NCBI RefSeq assembly: GCF_015221995.1
Contig: NZ_JADFFM010000002.1
Span: 1,550,001-1,614,000 of the forward strand
Source of the DNA: Mucilaginibacter boryungensis
GTDB taxonomy: Bacteria > Bacteroidota > Bacteroidia > Sphingobacteriales > Sphingobacteriaceae
DNA: 64,000 nt
Direction of reading: 5' to 3'
Shown: positions 15,822-22,962 of the stretch, in pieces
How the letters are laid out: every line of letters starts with the position of its first letter
Position numbering within the stretch: position 1 is the stretch's first letter
Made by a program: the position numbers and the translations under genes
Notes under the pieces: model-generated
What the model was told of the DNA's origin: nothing
Database searches by the model: none
Seen by the model: only the letters and a program-made list of their open reading frames with translations

Positions 15822-17147
15822 ATGAAAAAATTAGCCTTACTTACCCTGTTTTTTGCTGCGCGTTGTTTTGCATCCTTTTCGGCAACTTATTATGTAGCAG
15901 TTGATGGGAAGGACGACAACCCCGGAACCTTGAAAAAGCCGCTGTCCACTATCCAGCGGGCGCAGTCCCTGGTTAACCCCGGCGATACGGTTTATATCCG
16001 TGGCGGCGTTTACCATATGAAGGAGGAACAGATAAGCAGGCAATTACGCGGTTATGCCTGCGTTACTTTTTTAGATAAAAGTGGTGCGCCAGGCAAATAC
16101 ATTAGTTATTTGGCCTACCCAAAAGAAAAACCGGTGTTTGAATATTCGGCTGTTAAACCAGCTAATTTCAGGGTGGCAGCCTTTTATGTCACCGGATCGT
16201 GGATACACCTGAAGGGTTTTGAAGTTACCGGGGTACAGGTTACTATAAAGACGCATACACAGTCCGAATGCTTTGAAAATCATGGCAGCCATAACATTTA
16301 TGAAATGCTAAGTATGCACGATGGTATGGCCATCGGTTTCTATTTACTGAACGGGTCGGACAACCTGATCCTGAATTGTGATGCCTACCGTAATTACGAC
16401 GATTTTTCGGAAAATGGGCGTGGCGGCAATACCGATGGCTTTGGCTGCCACCCCCAGCCTGGCAGTAAGGGTAATGTTTTCAGGGGTTGCCGCGCCTGGT
16501 TTAACAGCGACGATGGTTATGATTGTATTAACGCCTTCGAAGCCACTACCTTTGAAAATTGCTGGGCGTTTTATAATGGTTTCGATGCCAATTTTAAAAG
16601 CGCCGGCGATGGCAACGGCTTTAAAGCCGGGGGTTATGCCCGTCGTCCGGGTAGCGAGGTGCCGAATCCAGTACCGCAAAATACCATACAGTTTTGCTTA
16701 GCAGTAGGCAATAAAGCTAATGGGTTTTATGCTAACCACCACATTAACGGCAGCTTTTGGTATAATAACAGCGCTTACCGCAACGGGGTAAATTTTAATA
16801 TGATGAACCGCCTGCGCGATGATGTAATGGCTGATGTACCCGGCTATAACCATAAAATGCGCAACAACCTGGGCTACAAAGGCAACAACGAAGTTACCAT
16901 GCTGGATGCCGCCAAATGCGACATAAGCCACAACTATTTCGATTTGAACCTGAAGGCTACAGCGGAAGATTTTGTAAGTCTTGATGAAAAGCTGCTTGTA
17001 GCCCCGCGCAAAAGTGATGGCAACCTGCCTGATAATGGCTTTATGAAATTAAAACCAAACAGTCAGTTTATTGATAAGGGCGAGGATATTGGTTTCGCCT
17101 TTAAAGGGAAGGCGCCAGATCTTGGTGCTTTTGAAGCGGGCAAATAG
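15822..17147 (+). CDS. Secreted PL9-type pectate lyase (right-handed beta-helix)
   Basis: A 441-residue secreted protein. The signal peptide is MKKLALLTLFFAARCFASFSA, followed by YYVAVDGKDDNPGTLKKPL, the usual start of beta-helix lyases. The family PL9 active-site pattern of Pel9A is reproduced: calcium ligands D205 (NTDGFG), D230, D231 and D234 (NSDDGYD), and catalytic lysine K268 (NGFKAGG), at spacings close to the model enzyme. Beta-elimination of polygalacturonate in the periplasm or outside the cell is therefore expected, though neighbouring families share the fold. It is monocistronic, with no SusC/SusD pair adjacent, so it is not in an obvious polysaccharide utilisation locus. Confidence 0.88.
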   Translation: MKKLALLTLFFAARCFASFSATYYVAVDGKDDNPGTLKKPLSTIQRAQSLVNPGDTVYIRGGVYHMKEEQISRQLRGYACVTFLDKSGAPGKYISYLAYPKEKPVFEYSAVKPANFRVAAFYVTGSWIHLKGFEVTGVQVTIKTHTQSECFENHGSHNIYEMLSMHDGMAIGFYLLNGSDNLILNCDAYRNYDDFSENGRGGNTDGFGCHPQPGSKGNVFRGCRAWFNSDDGYDCINAFEATTFENCWAFYNGFDANFKSAGDGNGFKAGGYARRPGSEVPNPVPQNTIQFCLAVGNKANGFYANHHINGSFWYNNSAYRNGVNFNMMNRLRDDVMADVPGYNHKMRNNLGYKGNNEVTMLDAAKCDISHNYFDLNLKATAEDFVSLDEKLLVAPRKSDGNLPDNGFMKLKPNSQFIDKGEDIGFAFKGKAPDLGAFEAGK

Positions 17148-17185
17148 CTTAAAACAAGGCCGTTACAAATAATTTAAATTATTTT

Positions 17186-17215
17186 TTGCGAAGTAACCTC
17201 ATACGCCTATATTTG
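17186..17215 (+). promoter_or_regulatory. Promoter of the tRNA-Val locus
   Basis: TTG (17186-17188, within TTTTTTG), a 19-bp spacer and TATATTTG (17208-17215) give a full match to the Bacteroidota promoter. The expected start point lies just before the first tRNA-like sequence at 17228, so the remnant and the true tRNA are probably on one transcript. Confidence 0.8.
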
Positions 17216-17227
17216 CAGTCCCAAAAC

Positions 17228-17281
17228 GGGAGTTTAGCTCAGCTGGTTCAGAGCATTCCGATTTCAATCGGAAGAGTCACT
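17228..17281 (+). pseudogene. tRNA-like remnant A (5' part of a Val-type tRNA)
   Basis: The first 29 bases are identical to the tRNA-Val gene at 17307 (acceptor 5' strand GGGAGTT, D arm). The anticodon arm is replaced by a 7-bp hairpin TTCCGAT/ATCGGAA with a four-base loop TTCA, so no seven-base anticodon loop can form. Similarity stops after GTCACT; the T arm and acceptor 3' strand are missing. It cannot be a working tRNA, but it should be transcribed ahead of the real one. Confidence 0.8.
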
Positions 17282-17306
17282 AACCGCCGGACAAAACAAA
17301 AACAAA

Positions 17307-17381
17307 GGGAGTTTAGCTCAGCTGGTTCAGAGCATCTGCCTTACAAGCAGAGGGTCACTGGTTCGAACCCAGTAACTCCCA
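17307..17381 (+). tRNA. tRNA-Val (anticodon TAC)
   Basis: A complete 75-nt cloverleaf: acceptor GGGAGTT (17307-17313) with AACTCCC (17374-17380) and discriminator A17381; D arm GCTC...GAGC; anticodon stem TCTGC/GCAGA around loop CTTACAA, with anticodon TAC at 17342-17344; T arm ACTGG-TTCGAAC-CCAGT. CCA is not encoded (ACA follows), so it is added after transcription. The gene is flanked by a 5' remnant upstream and a 3' remnant downstream. Its 3' half and terminator are duplicated beyond the GIY-YIG gene. The anticodon reads GUA and, with modification, other Val codons. Confidence 0.96.
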
Positions 17382-17382
17382 C

Positions 17383-17411
17383 AAAGCCTCACAGAAATGT
17401 GGGGCTTTTTT
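17383..17411 (+). terminator. tRNA-Val terminator (copy 1)
   Basis: GCCTCACA (17386-17393) pairs with TGTGGGGC (17398-17405) over a GAAA tetraloop, with one T-G pair, followed by six T residues. The same terminator, with the T-G pair restored to T-A, recurs at 17740-17768. Confidence 0.9.
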
Positions 17412-17422
17412 CGTTATATTTA

Positions 17423-17671
17423 ATGATGTATTTTGTTTATATACTTTATTCCATTTCAAAGAATAAATACTACGTCGGTTCGTGCGAAGATATTGCGAAA
17501 CGACTTGCGAAGCATAATACTAATCATGCGGGATTTACTGGAAAAACAGGCGACTGGACAGTAAAACACACAGAACAATATACCAACAAAGCTGATGCGC
17601 TTAAACGTGAAAAGCAAATTAAAGCCTGGAAAAGCCGGGTAATGATAGAAAAGCTTATTAATAAAATTTAG
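17423..17671 (+). CDS. Single-domain GIY-YIG nuclease, tRNA-linked
   Basis: An 82-residue protein, essentially one GIY-YIG domain: VYILYS (GIY equivalent), KYYVGS (YIG equivalent), the basic helix IAKRLAKHN, the HAGFTGKTGDW loop, and the ALKREKQIKAWKS segment with the metal-binding Glu. The frame is open upstream through the tRNA, but the start must be one of the two tandem ATGs at 17423/17426, because the upstream part only translates tRNA sequence. The TAG stop lies inside the TTTAGCTCAGC D-arm sequence of tRNA-like copy C. The gene sits exactly between duplicated tRNA 3' halves plus terminators, which suggests a mobile or homing-type unit aimed at tRNA genes. Cleavage of tRNA genes is inference. 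The first terminator should stop read-through, so how it is expressed is unclear. Confidence 0.88.
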   Translation: MMYFVYILYSISKNKYYVGSCEDIAKRLAKHNTNHAGFTGKTGDWTVKHTEQYTNKADALKREKQIKAWKSRVMIEKLINKI

Positions 17672-17738
17672 CTCAGCAGGCTCAAAGCATCCCGATTTTA
17701 CATCGGGAGGGTCACTGGTTCGAACCCAGTAACTCCCA
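17667..17738 (+). pseudogene. tRNA-like remnant C (3' part of a Val-type tRNA)
   Basis: TTTAGCTCAGC begins a D-arm that differs from tRNA-Val at three positions. A pseudo-anticodon arm follows, again a 7-bp hairpin (TCCCGAT 17690-17696 with ATCGGGA 17702-17708, loop TTTAC), then a T arm and acceptor 3' strand identical to tRNA-Val. The acceptor 5' strand is absent (replaced by AT-rich coding sequence of the nuclease gene), so no acceptor stem can form. From 17707 to 17772 the sequence repeats 17350-17415 with one mismatch. Confidence 0.82.
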
Positions 17739-17739
17739 C

Positions 17740-17768
17740 AAAGCCTCACAGAAATGTGAGGCTTTTTT
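17740..17768 (+). terminator. Duplicated tRNA terminator (copy 2)
   Basis: Perfect 8-bp stem GCCTCACA/TGTGAGGC with GAAA tetraloop and six T residues, a duplicate of the tRNA-Val terminator. It would end the GIY-YIG/remnant transcript. Confidence 0.9.
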
Positions 17769-17793
17769 CGTTTGTTAATCATTGCCGCCAATC

Positions 17794-17949
17794 TTAATCC
17801 TGCTGCTCATCTGCCGGCTTCTCTTTTATCCTGTCTTTCGATACTACATTGGGGTTTAGCTCTTTCTTCCCTTTCGATTTCCTGACGATCAACACAATTG
17901 CAAGCACTACAAAAACTGCTATTGCAACAAAAACAAATGGTAGTAACAT
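17794..17949 (-). CDS. 51-residue single-span membrane protein
   Basis: An intact small frame with ATG complementary to 17947-17949 and a TAA stop. The protein starts MLLPFVFVAIAVFVVLAIVL, one transmembrane helix (about 3-22), followed by a basic stop-transfer (VRKSKGKKE) and a charged tail ending KPADEQQD. The helix-then-KK/R pattern and normal codon use support a real gene, although nothing identifies its role. It faces the tRNA locus terminator tail to tail and is divergent from the CotH lipoprotein gene. The rest of the 17.8-18.25 kb gap holds only the leader of that gene. Confidence 0.6.
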   Translation of the reverse strand: MLLPFVFVAIAVFVVLAIVLIVRKSKGKKELNPNVVSKDRIKEKPADEQQD

Positions 17950-18079
17950 AATTATCTATTTAAGTAAACTATAGATATATACTAAAGGAATGACCGGTCT
18001 ATTGGTTTTAACCTGGGAGAATATTTATAAAAGAAGCAACTGGCTACCAGCATTATAATTATTTTTTTAAAAATATTAT

Positions 18080-18087
18080 TACCTTTG
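18080..18087 (+). promoter_or_regulatory. Putative -7 box with long leader for CotH gene
   Basis: TACCTTTG fits TAnnTTTG. The resulting leader of about 160 nt contains two hairpins, GCGTT/AACGC just after the start point and ACCCAT (18181-18186)/ATGGGT (18205-18210), before the ATG at 18255. No -33 TTG was found. Confidence 0.4.
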
Positions 18088-18254
18088 CAGCGTTCATTGC
18101 AACGCACTGATAAACTCGTACCCCCAAAGAAGTTTATTGTAAGTATTGCACTACCAAAAAACAGCTAATTTTCGATAGGCACCCATATGTGGGATAAATA
18201 CCGCATGGGTTATTTATGTACAATTTAGATGTAATATTCATTTTGAGAAAAAAT

Positions 18255-19826
18255 ATGCTGAAGAAATACGCCCTGTTTTTATTTATTGCCGCAGCATTTT
18301 TGTGCTGTAAAAAAAGCGCTAAGGTTGATGAGGTTATCCCTGTTACACCAGTAGTGACGGTTGATAGCGCCGTTTTAACGTCGGTTAAAATTGAGGCGAA
18401 AAACAATGTTGGTAAAATAACCACTGATATTACCTGTACCATCGCCAATGGCGAGATAACGGCAGTTGTCCCCGATTATAAGGTCGGCAAAAAATTTGCG
18501 TTGACCTACGCGGTAAAAAACAAAGGCACAAATATTAAAAATGGCGATACTTTGCAGGTAAGCGGTGTAACCGTTACAGATTTTACTAAGCCTGTAACGC
18601 TCAGCGTTATCTCTAAATCTGGGGTTACAAACACTTATACGGTTAAGATTAAGGTGTTTACCGGCTTGCCTATCCTGTATATCACATCCGCGTCGGCTAT
18701 CGTATCAAAAGAGGTTTATGTAAAAGGCAAGGTAGTGATTGACGCTAATCAGGCCTATCCACAAGATGTGACGAGCATGACCATGCAAATACGCGGGCAC
18801 GGTAATTCGACCTGGACATTAAGCGCATTTCTTAAAAAGCCCTACCGCGTAAAATTCGACTCAAAAATTTCGATGCTGGGTATGACGGCCGCTAAAAACT
18901 GGGTGTTACTGGCTAATTATGATGATAAGACCTTAATGCGCAACCGCATAGCCATGTTATTGGCCCGCAGGCTTGGGTCGGACTGGGCGCCAGATAGCCG
19001 CTTTGTAGAAGTGGTGCTGAACGGTGATTTTGTAGGCAACTATTTACTGACCCCACAGGTTGAAGTGAATAAAGGACGTGTAGATATTAATGAACTGACA
19101 GATAAAAACGTAACTGATGCCGATAACACGGGTGGTTACCTGCTGGAGCTTGACCAGAAACGCGACGCCGACGTATGGTTCAATTCAAATAAAGGGTATC
19201 CTTTTGCAGTAAAATCGCCGGATGTGCCTACGGCTAAGCAACTGGCTTATATTAAAAAATACATACAGGATACGGAAGACGCTATATATGCCGCAAACTT
19301 TACCGACCCTGTTAATGGCTATCAAAAATACCTCAATAGCGATTCGTTCGTTAACTGGTATTTAACAAATGAGATAGTCCAAAACGAAGATGCAAGATTG
19401 TTTAGCAGTATATTTTATTATAAGGACCGTAATGGCAAATTAGGCATGGGCCCGGTTTGGGACTTTGACCTGAGCGGTGGAAATATTGATTATACTGTGG
19501 CTAAAAACCCTACCGGTATCTGGTTTATCCGGGATGACGGTTGGTTTCTTCGCTTAGCGCAGGACCCCGCTTTTATTATAAAAGTGCGTAACCGTTGGGC
19601 CGCTATAAAAGATAAAGAAGTAAAACAAATATTTACAGATATAGACCAAACTGCAGCTGATCTGAAATTATCTCAGCAAAAAAACTTTGAACGCTGGCCT
19701 ATCCTTAATACTTATGTATGGCCTAATGCCGTGGTATTGGGCAGCTATGATAAAGAGGTGGCTTACTATAAAGACTTTTTACAGCAACGCATTAACTGGA
19801 TGGACGCTAATATGTCATCGTGGTAA
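18255..19826 (+). CDS. CotH-kinase family lipoprotein
   Basis: A 523-residue protein. The start MLKKYALFLFIAAAFLCCKK is a lipoprotein signal; an ATG 39 bp upstream adds 13 residues without a signal and is rejected. After an N-terminal beta-sandwich-like part (about 25-145) comes a CotH domain: RGHGNSTW, KKPYRVKFD, NWVLLANYDDKTLMRNRIA, LNGDFVGNYLLTPQVEV, and GPVWDFDLSGG, which carries the metal-binding D-F-D. CotH proteins are atypical protein or oligosaccharide kinases; in Bacteroidota they are surface or periplasmic lipoproteins of unknown substrate. A terminator follows. The adjacent TonB-domain gene is separated by it. Confidence 0.9.
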   Translation: MLKKYALFLFIAAAFLCCKKSAKVDEVIPVTPVVTVDSAVLTSVKIEAKNNVGKITTDITCTIANGEITAVVPDYKVGKKFALTYAVKNKGTNIKNGDTLQVSGVTVTDFTKPVTLSVISKSGVTNTYTVKIKVFTGLPILYITSASAIVSKEVYVKGKVVIDANQAYPQDVTSMTMQIRGHGNSTWTLSAFLKKPYRVKFDSKISMLGMTAAKNWVLLANYDDKTLMRNRIAMLLARRLGSDWAPDSRFVEVVLNGDFVGNYLLTPQVEVNKGRVDINELTDKNVTDADNTGGYLLELDQKRDADVWFNSNKGYPFAVKSPDVPTAKQLAYIKKYIQDTEDAIYAANFTDPVNGYQKYLNSDSFVNWYLTNEIVQNEDARLFSSIFYYKDRNGKLGMGPVWDFDLSGGNIDYTVAKNPTGIWFIRDDGWFLRLAQDPAFIIKVRNRWAAIKDKEVKQIFTDIDQTAADLKLSQQKNFERWPILNTYVWPNAVVLGSYDKEVAYYKDFLQQRINWMDANMSSW

Positions 19827-19851
19827 GCAAAGTTCCAATATAACATCATAT

Positions 19852-19880
19852 AAAAGCCAACTACTACGTTGGCTTTTTTT
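19852..19880 (+). terminator. Terminator after CotH gene
   Basis: Perfect 10-bp stem AAAAGCCAAC (19852-19861) with GTTGGCTTTT (19868-19877), loop TACTAC, continuing in T residues to 19880. Confidence 0.92.
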
Positions 19881-19934
19881 GTTTATCAGCCGCTAACTAT
19901 AATGTAATTAACTTGTTAACGTTTATATTTATGT

Positions 19935-20597
19935 ATGATGAAACGTTTGGTTTTATATATAGTCCTGTCATTCAGCTGTTGTGCGGTATTTGCCCAGCCC
20001 GCCTTTAAAGGCGGCGAACAAGCACTTGCTGCCTTTTTGAAAGACCATATCGTTTATCCGGAATTTTCGGTAAAGAACTGTATTGGCGCCACTATACAGA
20101 TAAGTTTCAGGGTTAATAAAAATGGGACTGTAGACCAGGTAAAAGCCTCACCTGGTTTAGGCATCGACCTGGATGATGAAGCTGTGCGCGTGGTAAAAAT
20201 GACCCGTGGGCACTGGATATTACAGCCCGGCATTGAAGCCGCCAATTTAACCATCCCCATCCGTTTTGAGCCAGATATGTCGCGCTGCGCAACAACTACA
20301 CAAATGAGCCGCGAACAAGCCATTACGGCCTACCGCAACCGGCAGGAGCTGGAAAACGCGGTAACTAATTATTACGAAAATAAATATGCCGGTAAAGCAG
20401 ATACCAGCAAAGAAAGCTATATACTGGCCCTGAAAAAACAACTGGGTTTCGATGATGAACTTATTGACGACGTACTACAACAAGCCGCTGATAAACTAAA
20501 ACAAGGCGATCAGGATGGCGCATGTACCGACTGGAAATTTATCCGCAATATTGGCAGCGACCGTGCCGATAAGTTTATTACACAGTATTGTAAGTAA
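19935..20597 (+). CDS. Secreted TonB C-terminal domain protein
   Basis: A 220-residue protein with signal peptide (MMKRLVLYIVLSFSCCAVFAQ). A TonB C-terminal-like domain (about 25-120) follows, with the usual IVYPEFSVKNCIGATIQISFRVNKNG pattern and the closing PIRFEP strand. The second half (about 125-220) is helical and ends DGACTDWKFIRNIGSDRAD--ITQYC, a Cys-containing motif I associate with Bacteroidota TonB-like proteins. It lacks the inner-membrane anchor and proline linker of true TonB, so it is a periplasmic relative rather than an energy transducer. No TonB-dependent receptor is nearby. Confidence 0.8.
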   Translation: MMKRLVLYIVLSFSCCAVFAQPAFKGGEQALAAFLKDHIVYPEFSVKNCIGATIQISFRVNKNGTVDQVKASPGLGIDLDDEAVRVVKMTRGHWILQPGIEAANLTIPIRFEPDMSRCATTTQMSREQAITAYRNRQELENAVTNYYENKYAGKADTSKESYILALKKQLGFDDELIDDVLQQAADKLKQGDQDGACTDWKFIRNIGSDRADKFITQYCK

Positions 20598-20607
20598 TAC
20601 CACTAAT

Positions 20608-20694
20608 ATGTCATTTCGACCAGCGGGAGAAATCTTCTACATGCGATATGCCAAACGCAGAAGATTTCTCCTCGTACCTCGTTCGAAATGACAT
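20608..20694. repeat. Palindromic repeat, GTCATTTCGA family (complete copy)
   Basis: Outer arms ATGTCATTTCGA (20608-20619) and TCGAAATGACAT (20683-20694), with a perfect 13-bp inner pair GGAGAAATCTTCT (20626-20638) and AGAAGATTTCTCC (20659-20671). It lies between the TonB-domain gene and the glycosyltransferase gene. Related copies are at 26626 and 42337. Confidence 0.88.
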
Positions 20695-20730
20695 TGGGGG
20701 AAATTAAATTCCCCTATCTTTACCCCCGCA

Positions 20731-22398
20731 ATGAACCCGCAAACCAACCCTGTTTATTTTAAGTGGCTTTATATTTTAATTGGCATGGGAGTGCTGGTTA
20801 ATTTCAGCGGGTTATTCATCACTATTATTGGTCCGGATGGAACCTTTTATGCCAGCATTGCCAAAACCATGGTACAGCGGCAAGATTATATTGATCTGTA
20901 CGCCCAGGGCAAGGAATTTTTAGATAAGCCCCATTTCCCGTTTTGGGTTACCGCTTTGTTTTTCGAGGCATTTGGCTTTCAAACCTGGGCATATAAGCTG
21001 CCAGGCATCCTGTTTTTAATGATGGGTGCGGTTTATACTTACCGTTTCGCTAAGGCACTGTATAACCAGGAAATAGCCTTATGGTCGGTATTGATATTGC
21101 TGACAGCCGAACACATTATTATATCCAATAATGATGTGCGTGCCGAGCCGTATTTAACCGGGCTGATCATCGCAGCTATTTATCATTTATACCGGGCCTA
21201 TACCAGGAATAATTACTGGCAGCTATTGTGGGGCTGCGTGTTCACCGCGTTATCTATTATGACTAAGGGCATGTTTGCCGTTATTCCTATCGGGGGCGCT
21301 ATTGTTGGGCATTTAATAATTACCAAACAATGGCGGCAGCTTTTTCATTTACGCTGGCTGCTGGCTATTGTGCTTACCGCGATTTTTATATTACCCGAGA
21401 TATATTGCCTGTACCAACAGTTTGATCTGCATCCCGAAAAGCTGGTTTTTGATAAGCACAACGTATCGGGTGTAAAATTCTTTTTTTGGGATAGCCAATT
21501 TGGGCGCTTTTTCAACACCGGTCCCATAAAAGGCAGCGGTGACCCATTCTTTTTTGTGCATACCCTGGCCTGGGCTTTTTTGCCGTGGTCGTTATTATTA
21601 TTCGCGGCTATTTACCAATCCATACGCAAGCAAAGTAAGGATGTTAAAAACAGCCAATGGTTTTGTCTGTGTGGGGCTTTACTTACCTTTTTGGTTTTCT
21701 CGGCATCTAAATTTCAGCTCCCTTATTATCTCAATATCGTTTTCCCACTTTTTGCTATTCAATTGGCGGCTTATCTGTCGGGCGTACAAGAAAATAAAAG
21801 CAGATACGCGATACAGCGGGCGCAATCGGTAATTATTGTATTGCTGTTGGGAGTAATTGTAGCCCTGCAATATTTTTTCAAACCCGCCGGGCCAATTTGG
21901 CCGGTGGTAATTATCATCATAGTGTTGTTGATCATGCTGATGTCTATCCCCAAGCATGTGGGCGTTACCGATATCCGCAAAACCTTTATCCGCACGGTTA
22001 TTACAGCGTTTGTGGTCAATCTGTATCTTAACCTGGCGTTCTACCCGTCATTATTAAAATATCAGGCTGGCAGCGAGGCGGCGTTTGATATAAACCGCCT
22101 GAATACCCATAACTACCCGGTAGCGCAAACCGGTGATGCCTACAATTTTCCGCTCGATTTCTACATCCGGGGAAAAATACAAACGATCGATCCATATGGC
22201 CGTGGCCCTATCCCGGCAAAACCATTTTATCTGTTCGGGAATAGTCATTTTGTTAACGGGTTAATTAAAAAGGGCTGGGACACCGAACCGGTGAAATCGT
22301 ACGATAATTACTGGATATCGATGCTAAAACCGCAGTTTTTGAACAGGAAAACCCGCCGGGAGGTATTAGATACGGTAGTTGTAGTACTGGTGAAATAG
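20731..22398 (+). CDS. ArnT/PMT-like membrane glycosyltransferase
   Basis: A 555-residue polytopic membrane protein of the GT-C fold (GT39/GT83, dolichyl-phosphate-mannose mannosyltransferase/ArnT type). The first external loop has GPDGTFYASIAKTM followed by FLDKPHFPFWVTALFF, the conserved acidic-loop and KPP-like region of the family. About eleven hydrophobic segments follow, then a soluble C-terminal part (about 450-555). It should transfer a sugar or aminosugar from a polyprenyl-phosphate carrier on the periplasmic side of the inner membrane. The acceptor (lipid A or protein) is not deducible. It ends four bases from the convergent phosphoribosyltransferase gene. Confidence 0.88.
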   Translation: MNPQTNPVYFKWLYILIGMGVLVNFSGLFITIIGPDGTFYASIAKTMVQRQDYIDLYAQGKEFLDKPHFPFWVTALFFEAFGFQTWAYKLPGILFLMMGAVYTYRFAKALYNQEIALWSVLILLTAEHIIISNNDVRAEPYLTGLIIAAIYHLYRAYTRNNYWQLLWGCVFTALSIMTKGMFAVIPIGGAIVGHLIITKQWRQLFHLRWLLAIVLTAIFILPEIYCLYQQFDLHPEKLVFDKHNVSGVKFFFWDSQFGRFFNTGPIKGSGDPFFFVHTLAWAFLPWSLLLFAAIYQSIRKQSKDVKNSQWFCLCGALLTFLVFSASKFQLPYYLNIVFPLFAIQLAAYLSGVQENKSRYAIQRAQSVIIVLLLGVIVALQYFFKPAGPIWPVVIIIIVLLIMLMSIPKHVGVTDIRKTFIRTVITAFVVNLYLNLAFYPSLLKYQAGSEAAFDINRLNTHNYPVAQTGDAYNFPLDFYIRGKIQTIDPYGRGPIPAKPFYLFGNSHFVNGLIKKGWDTEPVKSYDNYWISMLKPQFLNRKTRREVLDTVVVVLVK

Positions 22399-22402
22399 TA
22401 AA

Positions 22403-22912
22403 TTATCTCAAATAAACCTCGTCCTGGCCGCCTTCTTCGCTTAGCACTACTTCTACATGCTCTTTTAAAACGGTTGACAGGGCTATTCCCGCATAGTCTG
22501 TAGTTACTGGGAAGTTTTTATGATTGCGGTCTATTAAGACCACTGTACGCAGCTTTTTAAGCGGCACATCAAGGAAAACGCCGAAGCCATAGGCCAGGGT
22601 TTTGCCGCTGTTTAACACATCATCAACTAATATCACTACTTTATTAGCGCATACGGCAATATCGGTATCCAATTTAGCTGTTAAATGAGAAGCTACTTTA
22701 TCAATTTCAATGGTAATAAGCATGCTTTTGAACGGGGCTATTTTATCCAATATTTTCTTCAGGCGCGCGGCCAGGAAGTTGCCGCGGGGCAAAATACCGG
22801 CAATTACCAGTTCGGTTTCATCGAAATTATCTTCTAATATCTGGTAAGCAATTCTGTCCAGCTTTTGCTGAATTTGCTGATGAGTAAGTATCGGTATGCG
22901 TTTATCGGACAT
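22403..22912 (-). CDS. Phosphoribosyltransferase (PyrR-like type I PRTase)
   Basis: A 169-residue type I phosphoribosyltransferase. The PRPP-binding signature VVILVDDVLNSGKTL (about 92-106) is intact, and the preceding ELVIAGILPRGNFLAARL gives the pyrophosphate-loop region. The order of motifs and the length recall PyrR (uracil phosphoribosyltransferase/regulator) and related PRTases found as single genes in Bacteroidota. The base specificity is not predictable. It is cytoplasmic. It is followed 50 bp upstream on the same strand by rsmI, so the two may share a transcript. Confidence 0.88.
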   Translation of the reverse strand: MSDKRIPILTHQQIQQKLDRIAYQILEDNFDETELVIAGILPRGNFLAARLKKILDKIAPFKSMLITIEIDKVASHLTAKLDTDIAVCANKVVILVDDVLNSGKTLAYGFGVFLDVPLKKLRTVVLIDRNHKNFPVTTDYAGIALSTVLKEHVEVVLSEEGGQDEVYLR

Positions 22913-22962
22913 GCTGAAGCGCGTTGTATGCTGTAAAGTTACAATTTGGAAAGTGAAATTGG

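Noticed and set aside
17228..17300. Annotating the first tRNA-like sequence as a second functional tRNA.
   Set aside because: It has no T arm or acceptor 3' strand, and its anticodon arm has a four-base loop.
17186..17671. A 161-codon open frame running from the promoter through both tRNA sequences into the GIY-YIG gene.
   Set aside because: Its first 79 codons translate the tRNA remnant, the tRNA-Val gene and the terminator (including SSAGSEHLPYKQRVTGSNPV). The real nuclease gene starts at the tandem ATGs 17423/17426.
17662..17738. Annotating the downstream tRNA-like sequence as a functional tRNA.
   Set aside because: The acceptor 5' strand is not complementary to AACTCCC and the anticodon arm has a five-base loop.
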